This document shows positions 9,424-18,524 of a stretch of 64,000 nt of DNA, one piece after another. Each line of letters starts with the position of its first letter. Positions within the stretch are counted from its first letter, which is position 1. The translations under genes were made by a program, and so were the position numbers. The stretch covers positions 558,001-622,000 of the forward strand of contig JACJYL010000001.1 of NCBI GenBank assembly GCA_020636105.1, in the 5' to 3' direction. Source of the stretch: Lewinellaceae bacterium (GTDB lineage: Bacteria; Bacteroidota; Bacteroidia; Chitinophagales; Saprospiraceae). The notes under the pieces are model-generated. The model was not told where the DNA came from. It searched no databases and saw nothing but the letters and a program-made list of their open reading frames with translations.

Positions 9424-10473
9424 CTATATTTTATCCAGGGTAAATCCAAAAGTAGATCCTACCCCAGGCGTACTTCTGACATTAATGCTTTGTTTGTGAG
9501 CCTCAATGATGTGTTTTACAATAGCCAGGCCCAGGCCGGAGCCTCCCTGTTTGCGAGACCGGCTTTTATCCACCCGGTAAAAACGGTCAAAAAGAAAAGG
9601 AATATGGCTGGCAGGAATACCGATTCCTTTATCGGAAACCTCAATCAGCAACCGTTTGTCCATATCATAAAAACTTACCAGTGTCTGGCCGTTCTCGTCG
9701 CTGTATTTGATGGAATTTCCAATCAGGTTCATCAAGACCTGACGGATATTTTCCTTATCGGCTTTCACTTTTGCATGCTGAATATTTCCTTCTTTAAATC
9801 CCAATCTGATGTTTTTCTGAGCCGCCTTAAATTCGAGATCTTCAAACACCTCTTCGGTTAGGGCTTTGATATCAAATACTTCAACATCCAGGTTCATGGC
9901 CTCTGATTCAAAACGTGAGATGGCACTCAGATCCTCGATAATCGTTTGAAGACGTTCCACATTTTTAATGGCTTTCCTTAAATAAGCCTTATTGATTTTT
10001 TGATCATAAAGACCGCCCTCGAGCAGGGTATGGAGATATCCTTGTATATTAAAAACCGGCGTTTTGAGTTCATGAGAAATATCCCCGATATATTTTCTTC
10101 GGTAATCTGCCCAGGATCTGTATTTCTCCATCTCTCTGTGCTGATTCTGCGCCCATACTTCAACCTCCTTTTCGACTTGTTCGAGAATATTTTCCTGGAC
10201 GTTTATCCTCAGTTTGGGTTGCTGATCGGCAACTTTCTGACGGTGAATATTTTTATAAATAAGTTTGATTTTCCTGTAAATATATTTTTTCAGGAAATAG
10301 ATGATTGCAAAATAGGAGGTGACATAAACGAGTAGTGGCAAACCTATAAAGATAAACAAAATATGTGCCTTAGGTTCGACATAGACCGCAATAAAATAGG
10401 AAATGGCTGCTATGATAGCAATCGGGAAAGAAGCAAAAAACGCAATTTGTTGGGGGGTCGGATTTTTCAGCAT
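9424..10473 (-). CDS. PhoR-like membrane sensor histidine kinase
   Basis: The ATG at 10473 gives 349 residues; the longer reading would need a TTG at 10485 overlapping the upstream gene. Two hydrophobic segments (about residues 10-32 and 38-62, with a very short extracellular loop) are followed by a linker, a HisKA box with SHELKTPV (His at residue 134), and a HATPase domain with N (NLIGNSIKYS), G1 (DKGIGIP), F (FLFDRFYR) and G2 (GGSGLGLAI) boxes. The short loop resembles PhoR, which senses phosphate through the Pst/PhoU system, but no pst genes are nearby. The ATG follows the response-regulator stop with a 1-nt gap, so translation is probably coupled. Phosphate control is inferred only. Confidence 0.9.
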   Translation of the reverse strand: MLKNPTPQQIAFFASFPIAIIAAISYFIAVYVEPKAHILFIFIGLPLLVYVTSYFAIIYFLKKYIYRKIKLIYKNIHRQKVADQQPKLRINVQENILEQVEKEVEVWAQNQHREMEKYRSWADYRRKYIGDISHELKTPVFNIQGYLHTLLEGGLYDQKINKAYLRKAIKNVERLQTIIEDLSAISRFESEAMNLDVEVFDIKALTEEVFEDLEFKAAQKNIRLGFKEGNIQHAKVKADKENIRQVLMNLIGNSIKYSDENGQTLVSFYDMDKRLLIEVSDKGIGIPASHIPFLFDRFYRVDKSRSRKQGGSGLGLAIVKHIIEAHKQSINVRSTPGVGSTFGFTLDKI

Positions 10474-10474
10474 A

Positions 10475-11161
10475 TTAAAAATCAAATTTATATCCGATAC
10501 CCTTTAATGTTTTGATGTATTTGGAACCAATCTTTTCCCTTAGCTTTCGGATATGTACATCAATAGTCCTGTTGCCTACAATAACATCTGATCCCCAAAC
10601 TTTGTTGAATATTTCATCCCTGGTAAAAACCTTTCCCGGTTTTGACATTAAAAGGGACAACAGATCAAATTCTTTTTTTGCGAGTTCAATGATTTTATCT
10701 CCTTTGTAAACGCAAATTTTATCTTTATCCACAATAAGGTTCCCCACCTCGATAATATTTCTTTCCTGTTCCTCCGATTCATTCTTGCCGGATCGTCTCA
10801 ATAAAGCCTTGATCCTGCTAATGAAAACTCTTGGCTTCAGGGGTTTGGTGATGTAATCATCCCCGCCAACCTCAAGCGCCGCAATCTGGCTGTAGTCTTC
10901 TTCTCTTGCCGTTAAAAAAGCGATCAGCGTTTCATCAAATTCGCGATTCTCCCTTAACTGTCGGCATAATTCAACCCCATCCATCCCGGGCATCATAATA
11001 TCCAGGATGATCAGATCAGGTTTGGTTTTTATGGCCTTTTCAAGCCCTTCCTTTCCGTCAGAGGCCGAAACAACCTCATAACCCTCTTTTTCCAGATTGT
11101 AGGTCAAAAATTCTAAAATATCCGGTTCATCATCAACAATGAGTATCTTGGTTTCTCGCAT
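10475..11161 (-). CDS. PhoB/OmpR-type response regulator
   Basis: The 228-residue protein has a receiver domain (acidic pair D10-D11, phosphoacceptor D54 in LIILDIMMPGMDG, T/K positions in FLTARE and DYITKPLKP) and a C-terminal winged-helix DNA-binding domain (from about residue 130; ELAKKEFDLL, VWGSDVIVGNRTIDVHIRKLREKIG, ending KGIGYKF). This is the OmpR/PhoB class of transcription factor. It is the first gene of a two-gene minus-strand operon with the kinase directly after it. The target regulon cannot be read from this window; the PiT phosphate transporter gene lies 9 kb away with no visible pho box. Confidence 0.92.
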   Translation of the reverse strand: MRETKILIVDDEPDILEFLTYNLEKEGYEVVSASDGKEGLEKAIKTKPDLIILDIMMPGMDGVELCRQLRENREFDETLIAFLTAREEDYSQIAALEVGGDDYITKPLKPRVFISRIKALLRRSGKNESEEQERNIIEVGNLIVDKDKICVYKGDKIIELAKKEFDLLSLLMSKPGKVFTRDEIFNKVWGSDVIVGNRTIDVHIRKLREKIGSKYIKTLKGIGYKFDF

Positions 11162-11351
11162 TACGACTTTTTTTTGAAGACAAACTTTTGGAAATAATTA
11201 TAAACTGCAAATTAACGGGAATAGATCGGTAAAACAGGAACGCCTGCTAAAAATTTAATATTGAATTAACTCTTGATTAATGTATCCTTCATTTCTGTCA
11301 AAAAATATCATTCCAAGACGTAAATTTAGTGGATTAACCCGAAATAACCGA

Positions 11352-11855
11352 TCAAAATACCACCGCAATACCAAAGGAGTTTTCCGACAACCTGAGTTGC
11401 AGTCCTGTGTGGGAAGCTCCGTTTTTTTTCAATATTTCTGTGTTGTAGATAAACACCGCCTCTCTTTTGAGCCTGGCATGAAAAATCTGGAAGAGCATTC
11501 CGGCACCCAAAAATACTCCGCCAGACTTTATTAATTTAGGGCTCAGGTTGTTATTCTCATTGATTGTGGAGAGCCCGCTAATCATCAGTAGTCCACCAAA
11601 TCCATAAGAAGCTGCGGTGAGATGGTCCAGCATGATAGCATTTTGGATTTTGATTTCTGCCTGAGGCACTTCATGCATAAGCCACTCCAAAACCGAAGTG
11701 TTTAATTTCCTTCCGTTTATATAAAAAAAACTTCCAAAAAGTTCCTTCCTGACAAAAATGGTATCCTGGTTTTTGTTCTCCCTGGTTTGTTGGCCTTCAA
11801 GGGATGGGGCACACAGGGTGATTATTGCTATAAAAACCGGTATTTTCAAAAACAT
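11352..11855 (-). CDS. Exported or membrane protein of unknown function
   Basis: I do not recognise a family. The ATG at 11855 is preferred over an upstream one because it is followed directly by a signal-peptide-like stretch (FLKIPVFIAIITLCAPSLEG, then QQ). The 167-residue product has two further glycine-rich hydrophobic segments (GFGGLLMISGLS and SGGVFLGAGMLFQIF), which could be membrane spans, and a basic C-terminal part. It lies between the two-component pair and the SPFH gene, all on the minus strand but separated by a terminator at 11951-11992, so it probably has its own promoter. Small double-spanning proteins of this kind are common in Bacteroidota genomes and mostly uncharacterised. 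Confidence 0.6.
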   Translation of the reverse strand: MFLKIPVFIAIITLCAPSLEGQQTRENKNQDTIFVRKELFGSFFYINGRKLNTSVLEWLMHEVPQAEIKIQNAIMLDHLTAASYGFGGLLMISGLSTINENNNLSPKLIKSGGVFLGAGMLFQIFHARLKREAVFIYNTEILKKNGASHTGLQLRLSENSFGIAVVF

Positions 11856-11950
11856 TTTTCTTGCGTTTTTTGGAATGATTAGGTCCGGGTTATTCAATTT
11901 CCTGCCAAGGGGGGACAAAATCCTGCTCAATTTACAATTTATCAGGCATA

Positions 11951-11992
11951 AAAAAAACCAGGTAGTAATCATTCTAAGATACTACCTGGTTT
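11951..11992 (-). terminator. Intrinsic terminator of the SPFH gene
   Basis: A 13-bp perfect stem (11955-11967 with 11980-11992) has a 12-nt loop. Read on the minus strand it is followed by seven T (A-run 11951-11957), the classical stem plus U-tract, 24 nt beyond the SPFH stop codon. Confidence 0.88.
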
Positions 11993-12015
11993 CAAATTAT
12001 TGAATACTCAAAAAA

Positions 12016-12966
12016 TTATTTTGTCGATTTTACCTTTTCAGGATTTTTCAACTGAAGTAAATTTTGCTTTTTCATCTCTTCGCCAATGTGGTGCGAAGCC
12101 ACAAAACTGGTGATGGTATCCGACAACATTTCGCTACCGGCAGAAGGCGTATTAGGTAACAGGATCAAATTGGAATTGGTATGTTCTCCAATCGACTGCA
12201 AAGTATCGTAGTGTTGAGTCACCACAATAAGCGCTGAGGCTTCCTGAGAATTAATCCCCACTTTGCTCAATACATCGACAGACTCTTCAAGTCCCCTCGC
12301 AATTTCACGACGCTGGTCGGCGATACCTTGTCCATGAAGGCGCTTACTTTCGGCTTCTGCTCTCGCTTTGGCCACGATCCGTATTCTTTCTGCTTCTCCT
12401 TCGTATTCAGCGGCCACTTTTTCCCTTTCCGCAGCATTGATACGGTTCATCGCATTTTTCACATCATGATCTGGGTCGATATCCGTTACAAGGGCTTTTA
12501 CGATAACATATCCGTACTCATTCATCGCCTCGGAAATGTCCCGGCGAATAGCATCTGCAATATCATCTTTCCTAACGAATACATCATCCAGCTTCATCTT
12601 AGGTACTTCTGCACGTACTGTGTCAAAAACATAGGAGGTAATCTGCTCGTAAGGATTTTCAAGCTTGTAAAAAGCGTCGTAGATCGATTCTGAGAGAATT
12701 TTGAATTGAACAGAAACTTTGAGTTTTACAAATACATCATCTTTGGTTTTGGTTTCAATAATAACATCCAGCTGCTGGATTTTCAAACTAAGCTTTCCGG
12801 CAATTTTGTCAAAAAAAGGTATTTTGAACTGGAGGCCGGCGATTTTGATGCTATGGAACTTTCCAAAACGTTCCACCATGACAGCCGTTTGCTGTTTTAC
12901 CGTAAAAACACCAGAAAGGAGAATGAGTAAAATCATCACTCCGAATACAAATGGTACAGGATTCAT
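12016..12966 (-). CDS. SPFH/band-7 domain membrane protein (stomatin-like)
   Basis: The 316-residue protein has one N-terminal membrane segment (about residues 4-22), then an SPFH domain with the hallmark VKQQTAVMVERFGKF near the membrane, a middle region (KLKVSVQFKI, VRAEVPKMKLDDVF), and a long helical segment rich in Glu/Ala/Arg (NAAEREKVAAEYEGEAERIRI) that drives oligomerisation in the family. The family includes stomatins, QmcA and HflK/C, which form ring-like membrane microdomain scaffolds and often regulate proteases. No NfeD-family protein or FtsH gene lies beside it, so its partner is unknown. It is transcribed away from purM across a 156-bp divergent spacer. Confidence 0.88.
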   Translation of the reverse strand: MNPVPFVFGVMILLILLSGVFTVKQQTAVMVERFGKFHSIKIAGLQFKIPFFDKIAGKLSLKIQQLDVIIETKTKDDVFVKLKVSVQFKILSESIYDAFYKLENPYEQITSYVFDTVRAEVPKMKLDDVFVRKDDIADAIRRDISEAMNEYGYVIVKALVTDIDPDHDVKNAMNRINAAEREKVAAEYEGEAERIRIVAKARAEAESKRLHGQGIADQRREIARGLEESVDVLSKVGINSQEASALIVVTQHYDTLQSIGEHTNSNLILLPNTPSAGSEMLSDTITSFVASHHIGEEMKKQNLLQLKNPEKVKSTK

Positions 12967-13091
12967 ACTTATTAATTTTTTTAGCTATAGAATTTATTAA
13001 TTGATGGTTAACAATTTGCTAACACTTGCTAATGTAGTGAATTTTTTACGATGAAAGAAGGAAAATAGTCGAGGAAAGAATAAAAAGAGTG

Positions 13092-13099
13092 TATTTTTG
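13092..13099 (+). promoter_or_regulatory. Candidate Bacteroidota -7 promoter box for purM
   Basis: TATTTTTG matches the TAnnTTTG consensus of the Bacteroidota housekeeping sigma factor and lies 23 nt before the purM ATG. No clear TTTG -33 box was seen at the usual distance, so confidence is limited. Confidence 0.5.
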
Positions 13100-13122
13100 C
13101 ACATCTCTTTAAATACGAAATT

Positions 13123-14295
13123 ATGTCAGATAAATATAAATATGATCTTCGGGGCGTTTCAGCCACCAAGGACGAAGTTCACGCTGCCATCAAAGATCTC
13201 GACAAGGGAATTTATCCGAATGCTTTTTGCAAAATCCTACCGGATGTTGTAGCCGGTGATCCGCTCTACTGCAACCTTATGCACGCAGATACCGCCGGAA
13301 CAAAAACCAGTCTGGCTTATTTGTATTGGAAAGAAACGGGCGATTTGTCCGTCTGGAAAGGCATCGCACAGGATGCCCTGGTCATGAATCTCGACGATAT
13401 GGCTTGCGTGGGTTGTATCGATGATATCCTGATCTCTTCCACCATTGGCCGCAACAAACATCTCGTATCCGGAGAAGTTATTGCCACCATTATCAATGCT
13501 GCCAATGAGTTTATTGAAAAAATGAAATCCTTCGGCATTAATATTCACATGACAGGAGGAGAAACCGCGGATGTGGGGGACATTGTTCGCACCCTGGACG
13601 TTGGTTATACTGCTTTTGGAAGGATGAAACGTGAGGAGGTCATTACAAACGATATTAAAGCAGGAGATGTGATTGTGGGACTGGCTTCTTTCGGAAAAGC
13701 GACTTACGAGGAACAATACAATGGAGGCATGGGAAGTAACGGCCTCACTTCTGCCAGGCATGACGTTTTTTCCAAAAAGTATGCTGATAATTATCCTGAA
13801 AGTTTTGACCCGAATACCTCCATGGAGGTCGTTTACACCGGCAGCAAAAGCCTTACCGATACTGTTGACATAAACGGCACCTCCATTTCAGTTGGAAAAT
13901 TAGTGCTTTCCCCTACAAGAACTTATCTGCCCGTATTAAAAAAATTGCTCTCGGAATTAAAAGGCAATATCCACGGGCTCATTCACTGTACCGGGGGCGG
14001 ACAGACCAAAGTGAGCAAATTTGTCCAGAACAAAAGGATTATAAAAAATAATCTTCTTCCTGTTCCTCCTCTGTTTCAACTCATTCAAAAGGAATCCGGC
14101 ACAGAATGGAAAGAAATGTACCAGGTTTTTAACATGGGGCAGCGATTGGAAGTATATCTCGATAAAAAATATGCTGAGGAGGTAATCAATATTGCCAACA
14201 ATTTTGGAATTGATGCCCAGATATGCGGTTATGTTGAAGACGCGGTGGGGGAGCATGTCCGCATAGAAAGTCCTTACGGCGTTTTTGAATACTAA
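13123..14295 (+). CDS. purM: Phosphoribosylformylglycinamidine cyclo-ligase (AIR synthase)
   Basis: It catalyses ATP-dependent closure of FGAM to 5-aminoimidazole ribonucleotide, the fifth step of de novo purine synthesis, in the cytosol. The 390-residue length and sequence match the Bacteroidota-type PurM, which is longer and diverged from the roughly 345-residue E. coli enzyme. Visible family features are LMHADTAGTKTSLAYLYW, the acidic ALVMNLDDMACVG segment, TGGETADVGDIVRTLDVG, and the C-terminal half with HCTGGGQTK and VFNMGQRLEVY. The ATG at 13123 is a normal PurM N-terminus (KYDLRGVSATKDE). No other pur genes are adjacent; nth follows 44 nt downstream. Confidence 0.93.
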   Translation: MSDKYKYDLRGVSATKDEVHAAIKDLDKGIYPNAFCKILPDVVAGDPLYCNLMHADTAGTKTSLAYLYWKETGDLSVWKGIAQDALVMNLDDMACVGCIDDILISSTIGRNKHLVSGEVIATIINAANEFIEKMKSFGINIHMTGGETADVGDIVRTLDVGYTAFGRMKREEVITNDIKAGDVIVGLASFGKATYEEQYNGGMGSNGLTSARHDVFSKKYADNYPESFDPNTSMEVVYTGSKSLTDTVDINGTSISVGKLVLSPTRTYLPVLKKLLSELKGNIHGLIHCTGGGQTKVSKFVQNKRIIKNNLLPVPPLFQLIQKESGTEWKEMYQVFNMGQRLEVYLDKKYAEEVINIANNFGIDAQICGYVEDAVGEHVRIESPYGVFEY

Positions 14296-14339
14296 ACAGC
14301 CTTGTTTGCCGGCTCATCCATCATGCGCAATTGACTAAA

Positions 14340-14972
14340 ATGACTAAAAAAGAAAAAGCCGCTGCCATAGCCCAAATACTGGAGGATTTATATCCCGAAA
14401 CCCCCATTCCGTTAACTCATGAAGACCCTTACACCTTACTTATTGCCGTATTGCTTTCGGCTCAAAGTACGGATAAACGGGTCAATACCATAACACCGAT
14501 CCTCTTTAATAAAGCAGACACGCCAGAGGAGATGATCCAACTTTCAGTGAAGGAAATCGAAGACATCATCCGGCCTTGCGGTCTCGCTCCCCGAAAATCT
14601 CAGGCTATTTGGGATCTTTCCAATATTCTTATCCAAAAGCATAATAGTCAAGTTCCTGTTTCTTTTGAAGATCTGGAAGCCTTGCCCGGGGTAGGACACA
14701 AAACGGCCTCGGTGGTGATGTCTCAGGCTTTTGGCGTGCCCGCCTTCCCCGTGGACACACACATCCATAGGCTGGCCTACCGTTGGGGGCTTAGTACCGG
14801 GAAAAATGTGGTAAAAACAGAAGCAGATTTAAAAAAATTATTCCCTAGGGAGACCTGGAATAAATTACATCTTCAGATCATCTTTTTTGGAAGGGAGTAT
14901 TGTCCGGCAAGGGGGCATAACCGGGAAAAATGTCCTATTTGCAGTAAGTACGGCCGAAAAGGAATGAAATAG
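14340..14972 (+). CDS. nth: Endonuclease III (DNA glycosylase/AP lyase)
   Basis: The enzyme removes oxidised pyrimidines and nicks AP sites in base-excision repair. The ATG at 14340 gives 210 residues, close to E. coli Nth (211); a TTG at 14331 in the same frame would add three. The helix-hairpin-helix LPGVGHKTA carries the catalytic Lys (K121) and VDTHIHR the catalytic Asp (D139), at nearly the same numbers as E. coli K120/D138. The C-terminal iron-sulfur loop is unusual: Cys residues are seen as C-x9-C-x2-C, and the canonical fourth Cys is missing before the end. It follows purM closely and may be cotranscribed. Confidence 0.92.
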   Translation: MTKKEKAAAIAQILEDLYPETPIPLTHEDPYTLLIAVLLSAQSTDKRVNTITPILFNKADTPEEMIQLSVKEIEDIIRPCGLAPRKSQAIWDLSNILIQKHNSQVPVSFEDLEALPGVGHKTASVVMSQAFGVPAFPVDTHIHRLAYRWGLSTGKNVVKTEADLKKLFPRETWNKLHLQIIFFGREYCPARGHNREKCPICSKYGRKGMK

Positions 14973-15003
14973 AATGCCTGCTAGAAGCGGTTAAAACCAG
15001 AAG

Positions 15004-17475
15004 CTAAAACGGATAACCCAATCCAAAATTAAAGGTGGCGTCTCTCAGGCTCCACTTTCTGGGAGATTGCCAATACCCTGAACCGGAGCCGTTCTCATTC
15101 CTGATTTCAGGGTAGGGGTTTCGCAGTTTCAGTCCCATATCGAGGCGAAAAACAAAATAAGACACATCCATTCGTATTCCCAGCCCGGTGCCAATGGCCA
15201 GTTGTTGTAAAAAGGCATCGTTATATATCTTTAGCCCCGGTTCATTATCCACACAACCATAAACGCATTTTCTCTTAAAGAGAAACTGTGAACCATAACG
15301 GCTGGTGTCGAGTTTAGTGGTCCAGATGTTGCCGATATCCAGTAAAACGGCCATATTGAGGGGGCCGATAATATTAAACCGGTATTCTGCATTTAGCTCC
15401 AACCTCAAATCTCCTTTTTGGTAAAGCCGGTTTCTGTTTTCTTTATTTAATGACAAAGGATCGAGATATCCGCCGGGACCGAGACCGCGCGGTAGCCACG
15501 CTCTTATACTATTGGAACCGCCAGATGCAAACTGTTTGACATAAGGCACATCCGAGGTAAAACCAAAAGCTTTGGCAATCCCAATATTCATTCGGGAAGC
15601 GAATTGGTTCCTGACATTTAACCTCCGTTGATAATGCAATTCACTTTCGAACCTGAAATATTGTGAAAACTGAATGTCTTTTCCTGGCTGGAAAATTTTC
15701 GGGTTGAGAGAAAATTCGTTGTACAAGGCATTTATTCCCCAAACTTCCATCCCTGCCAGTTCAAAGGATAACCCGGCATAGGTGGTTTCTCCAAACCTGT
15801 TTTGGCGGCTGGTGAAACTGTAATCCAGGTTTTTGAATAACAAACTCACAAAAACCTGTTTCCCGAAACTTCGCTTAAAAAAATCATTGGATGCCAGAAT
15901 CTCATCTTCAAAATAGGGTTCGGTTTTAGGGTAAAAATAATCGATACCTATATGGTTGATGGTATATTTTTGGGTAACCGACCGCTGCAGATCATAACCA
16001 TAGGAAGCGCTTAAAAGGTTGCTCCTGTACCAGTCCAGGATAAACTGGAAAGTGTACCCGGCAGAAATTCTTGTAGCTGAATTTTCCAATAACGAATTGT
16101 AAAAACTGGTATTGATCAACTGTCTTTTTTTTCCAAACGGAATATTGTGCATCCCTTGCCAAAAACCAAAATAGTCCAGGAATTTAGGTAGAAAAAGATC
16201 GGTCTGTAGGCTTGCATCAATGGTGTTCCAAAATCGGGTACTATCAAAGGGACTCACCTCGACACCTGTATTTAGGTCTATCACCATTAATTCAGCCCCG
16301 TGAAAAAGATTCCTGTTCTTAAAACTCGGTTTAAAAGAAACCCCAAAAAGATCGGCAGGAGTGGCCGAAGAATTGCTGTTGGTATAATTGACTTCAAAAT
16401 CCCAGCCCATTTCCATCTTAAAGGCCGGGGTTAGTTCTATCCGTATATTCAGCACATCCGGTTCGAGCGGATCCGCCGTTTCTTTGATCCTGATAAAACG
16501 ATAGATGCCTAATTCCGATAACTGACGGTGGGTCAGGTCCAGTTGTTTTTGTTTATAAACCTCACCTTTTTTTATATAAAGGGAACTGATAAGCACAGAA
16601 GGCTTAATAATGAACCGGGAATCATTGGAGATTATTCGGTAGCCTTCAATAAGGGTATCGATTAATGGAGGCGTATTTCTTACAGGGTCATAATCCGGGA
16701 AAATGACGATCTCACCGATCCTGTACTTTTTATGAATGCTGTCTTCTGGAGGCGGCAGGACTTCAAAATACAGATTGGCTTTGCCGCTATGCTGAAAAGT
16801 ATCCACATCCATTTTATCGATGTAACTCGGATAAAAATAAGCGTAGCCGGAATTATTGAGGTAATCACTGACCCTCGTTTTTTCGGATTCAAATAAATTC
16901 AGGTCAAATCCCTGTCCTCGTTTTAGATAAGTGTTGGCGGCTATCCTCTGAAGGATGCTATCCACCTGCTGATCGGAACTGTGGAAGAATACCGAATCAA
17001 TTTTAAATTGCTGGTTTGGGACCACATTATAATTGACGCTGATTTTTTTTCGCTTAATTTTGGTTACATAGTCCACTTCTGCATAATAATATCCTTTATG
17101 ATGCAAATAATAACGCATGGCATTCGCAGTGGCCCGGGTAAGGGAATCACTATAGACAGCAGGGATTTCGGCAATATATTTACGTTGAAGCCGATCCAGG
17201 GAAGTGGTATCCTTGCTATCCTGGGTGGCGAAATAAAACCATTCACGTGGGAAGAAAAATAAGAAATTGGTATTTTCTTTTTGTTTATAAAGGTAAGTAA
17301 GCTCGTATCTAAGCGTCCTTTTATTTTCAATTTTGTCTTTGGTTTTCAGGGAAGTTGTATTTTTTTCAATAAGATATTCATCTTCCCCCAGGAATTTTGT
17401 ACTATTACAGGAAGTCAGTAAGACAACTAATGTAATCAGAATAAAACTGTATTTTGCGGTCAAATTATTATTCAT
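15004..17475 (-). CDS. tamL: TamL-type BamA/TamA-family outer-membrane lipoprotein
   Basis: The 823-residue product begins with a lipoprotein signal (hydrophobic ILITLVVLLTSC; Cys23 would be lipidated), which is the mark of TamL versus TamA in Bacteroidota. POTRA-like repeats occupy about residues 40-350 (YYLHHKGYYYAEVDY, INVNY-type strands, QLSELGIYRFIRI). The C-terminal half is a 16-strand barrel of the Omp85/surface antigen D15 family, with GGSNSIRAW (the conserved loop-6 type motif) near residue 660 and a terminal Phe after NFGLGYP. Family role: outer-membrane protein assembly or envelope lipid homeostasis together with an inner-membrane TamB; tamB is not in this window. It is convergent with nth and divergent with the RNA methyltransferase gene, start codons 2 nt apart. 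Confidence 0.88.
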   Translation of the reverse strand: MNNNLTAKYSFILITLVVLLTSCNSTKFLGEDEYLIEKNTTSLKTKDKIENKRTLRYELTYLYKQKENTNFLFFFPREWFYFATQDSKDTTSLDRLQRKYIAEIPAVYSDSLTRATANAMRYYLHHKGYYYAEVDYVTKIKRKKISVNYNVVPNQQFKIDSVFFHSSDQQVDSILQRIAANTYLKRGQGFDLNLFESEKTRVSDYLNNSGYAYFYPSYIDKMDVDTFQHSGKANLYFEVLPPPEDSIHKKYRIGEIVIFPDYDPVRNTPPLIDTLIEGYRIISNDSRFIIKPSVLISSLYIKKGEVYKQKQLDLTHRQLSELGIYRFIRIKETADPLEPDVLNIRIELTPAFKMEMGWDFEVNYTNSNSSATPADLFGVSFKPSFKNRNLFHGAELMVIDLNTGVEVSPFDSTRFWNTIDASLQTDLFLPKFLDYFGFWQGMHNIPFGKKRQLINTSFYNSLLENSATRISAGYTFQFILDWYRSNLLSASYGYDLQRSVTQKYTINHIGIDYFYPKTEPYFEDEILASNDFFKRSFGKQVFVSLLFKNLDYSFTSRQNRFGETTYAGLSFELAGMEVWGINALYNEFSLNPKIFQPGKDIQFSQYFRFESELHYQRRLNVRNQFASRMNIGIAKAFGFTSDVPYVKQFASGGSNSIRAWLPRGLGPGGYLDPLSLNKENRNRLYQKGDLRLELNAEYRFNIIGPLNMAVLLDIGNIWTTKLDTSRYGSQFLFKRKCVYGCVDNEPGLKIYNDAFLQQLAIGTGLGIRMDVSYFVFRLDMGLKLRNPYPEIRNENGSGSGYWQSPRKWSLRDATFNFGLGYPF

Positions 17476-17477
17476 AA

Positions 17478-18233
17478 ATGGCGATATCCAAAAACAGCAT
17501 AAAATTCATTCAATCCCTCAGGATTAAAAAATTTAGACAAAAGTATAACAAATTCATCGTAGAAGGGGATAAAATGGTTGGGGAAATCCTCATGCAAGAA
17601 GATACTGCCATCGACTTCCTTTACGCCACCGACTCCTGGATTAAAACGCATGACCTGGCAAACAAAATATCCGATGATAAAATAGTTAAGATTTCGTCCG
17701 GTGAGCTGGAAAGAATTTCCACTCTGAAAACACCCAACCAGGTTCTGGCAATACTCGACATACCAAGTTATGAGATTGACAGCGTACTGATCAAAACTGA
17801 AATAAACCTTTTTCTCGACGATATCCAGGATCCCGGAAATTTGGGAACCATACTGCGTATTGCTGATTGGTTTGGTATTCGACAGGTGATCTGTTCCCCG
17901 GGAACAGTGGATGTGTACAACCCCAAGGTAATTCAATCCACCATGGGAGCATTTTTAAGGGTAAATACGCCGGTAGCAACACTGGAATCCATCATTAACG
18001 CAAACGACCATATGCCTGTTTTTGGAGCGGTTATGGATGGAGAAAATATTTTCAAAATTGACCGAAAAAATGAAGGATTGATCGTGATCGGTAACGAAGG
18101 CAAAGGCATATCTCCTGAAAATTACCCTTTTTTGACAAAAAAAATCAGCATTCCTGCAACCGCACAATCCGGAGCGGAGTCTTTAAATGCAGCAGTGGCC
18201 ACGGGGATTATTTGTGCATTTTGGAAAAACTGA
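17478..18233 (+). CDS. TrmH/SpoU-family RNA 2'-O-methyltransferase
   Basis: The 251-residue protein has an N-terminal substrate-binding segment (SIRIKKFRQKYNKFIVEGDKM region, typical of SpoU_sub_bind) and a SPOUT knotted domain from about residue 100, with the three SpoU motifs visible: DDIQDPGNLGTILR (motif 1), IVIGNEGKGIS (motif 2) and SLNAAVATGIICAFW (motif 3). It would use SAM to methylate a ribose in rRNA or tRNA; the exact nucleotide (RlmB-like or other) cannot be assigned. Its ATG is 2 nt from that of tamL on the other strand, so its promoter must overlap tamL coding sequence. The N-terminus matches family starts, so the start is probably right. Confidence 0.9.
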   Translation: MAISKNSIKFIQSLRIKKFRQKYNKFIVEGDKMVGEILMQEDTAIDFLYATDSWIKTHDLANKISDDKIVKISSGELERISTLKTPNQVLAILDIPSYEIDSVLIKTEINLFLDDIQDPGNLGTILRIADWFGIRQVICSPGTVDVYNPKVIQSTMGAFLRVNTPVATLESIINANDHMPVFGAVMDGENIFKIDRKNEGLIVIGNEGKGISPENYPFLTKKISIPATAQSGAESLNAAVATGIICAFWKN

Positions 18234-18307
18234 CGGACATGAAATTATTTTAAGGTTAATTAGCATCATTTCATCCTATTAATTATTACGTTTGTCCGGT
18301 TTTTTTT
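18234..18307 (+). terminator. Possible branched terminator after the RNA methyltransferase gene
   Basis: CGGACA (18234-18239) can pair with TGTCCG (18293-18298), and inside it ATGAAAT can pair with ATTTCAT. A run of eight T follows at 18300-18307. The stems are short and interrupted, so this is tentative. The rest of the gap up to 18524 holds no gene that I can support. Confidence 0.4.
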
Positions 18308-18524
18308 GAAATTGGGCGATATTGCGGCCGTTTAAAACAAAAATTCTTGTTTTATTTCGATATTTGTGACGCTTTCATCATCATTTCAGGAAGTTTATTC
18401 CACCAATAATAAATCCAATCGAACAACTGTTAATGTTACAGGGTAAATTTTAATGGCAAGTCAAGCTTGCAGATTATTTAACAATAGATGTGGCCAAATT
18501 AACCACATTAAGAAATGTAAATTT

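Noticed and set aside
9424..11161. Naming the two-component pair phoR/phoB and linking it to the PiT gene
   Set aside because: The architecture is PhoR/PhoB-like, but no pst/phoU genes or pho boxes were found near it, so the phosphate assignment is left as a suggestion.
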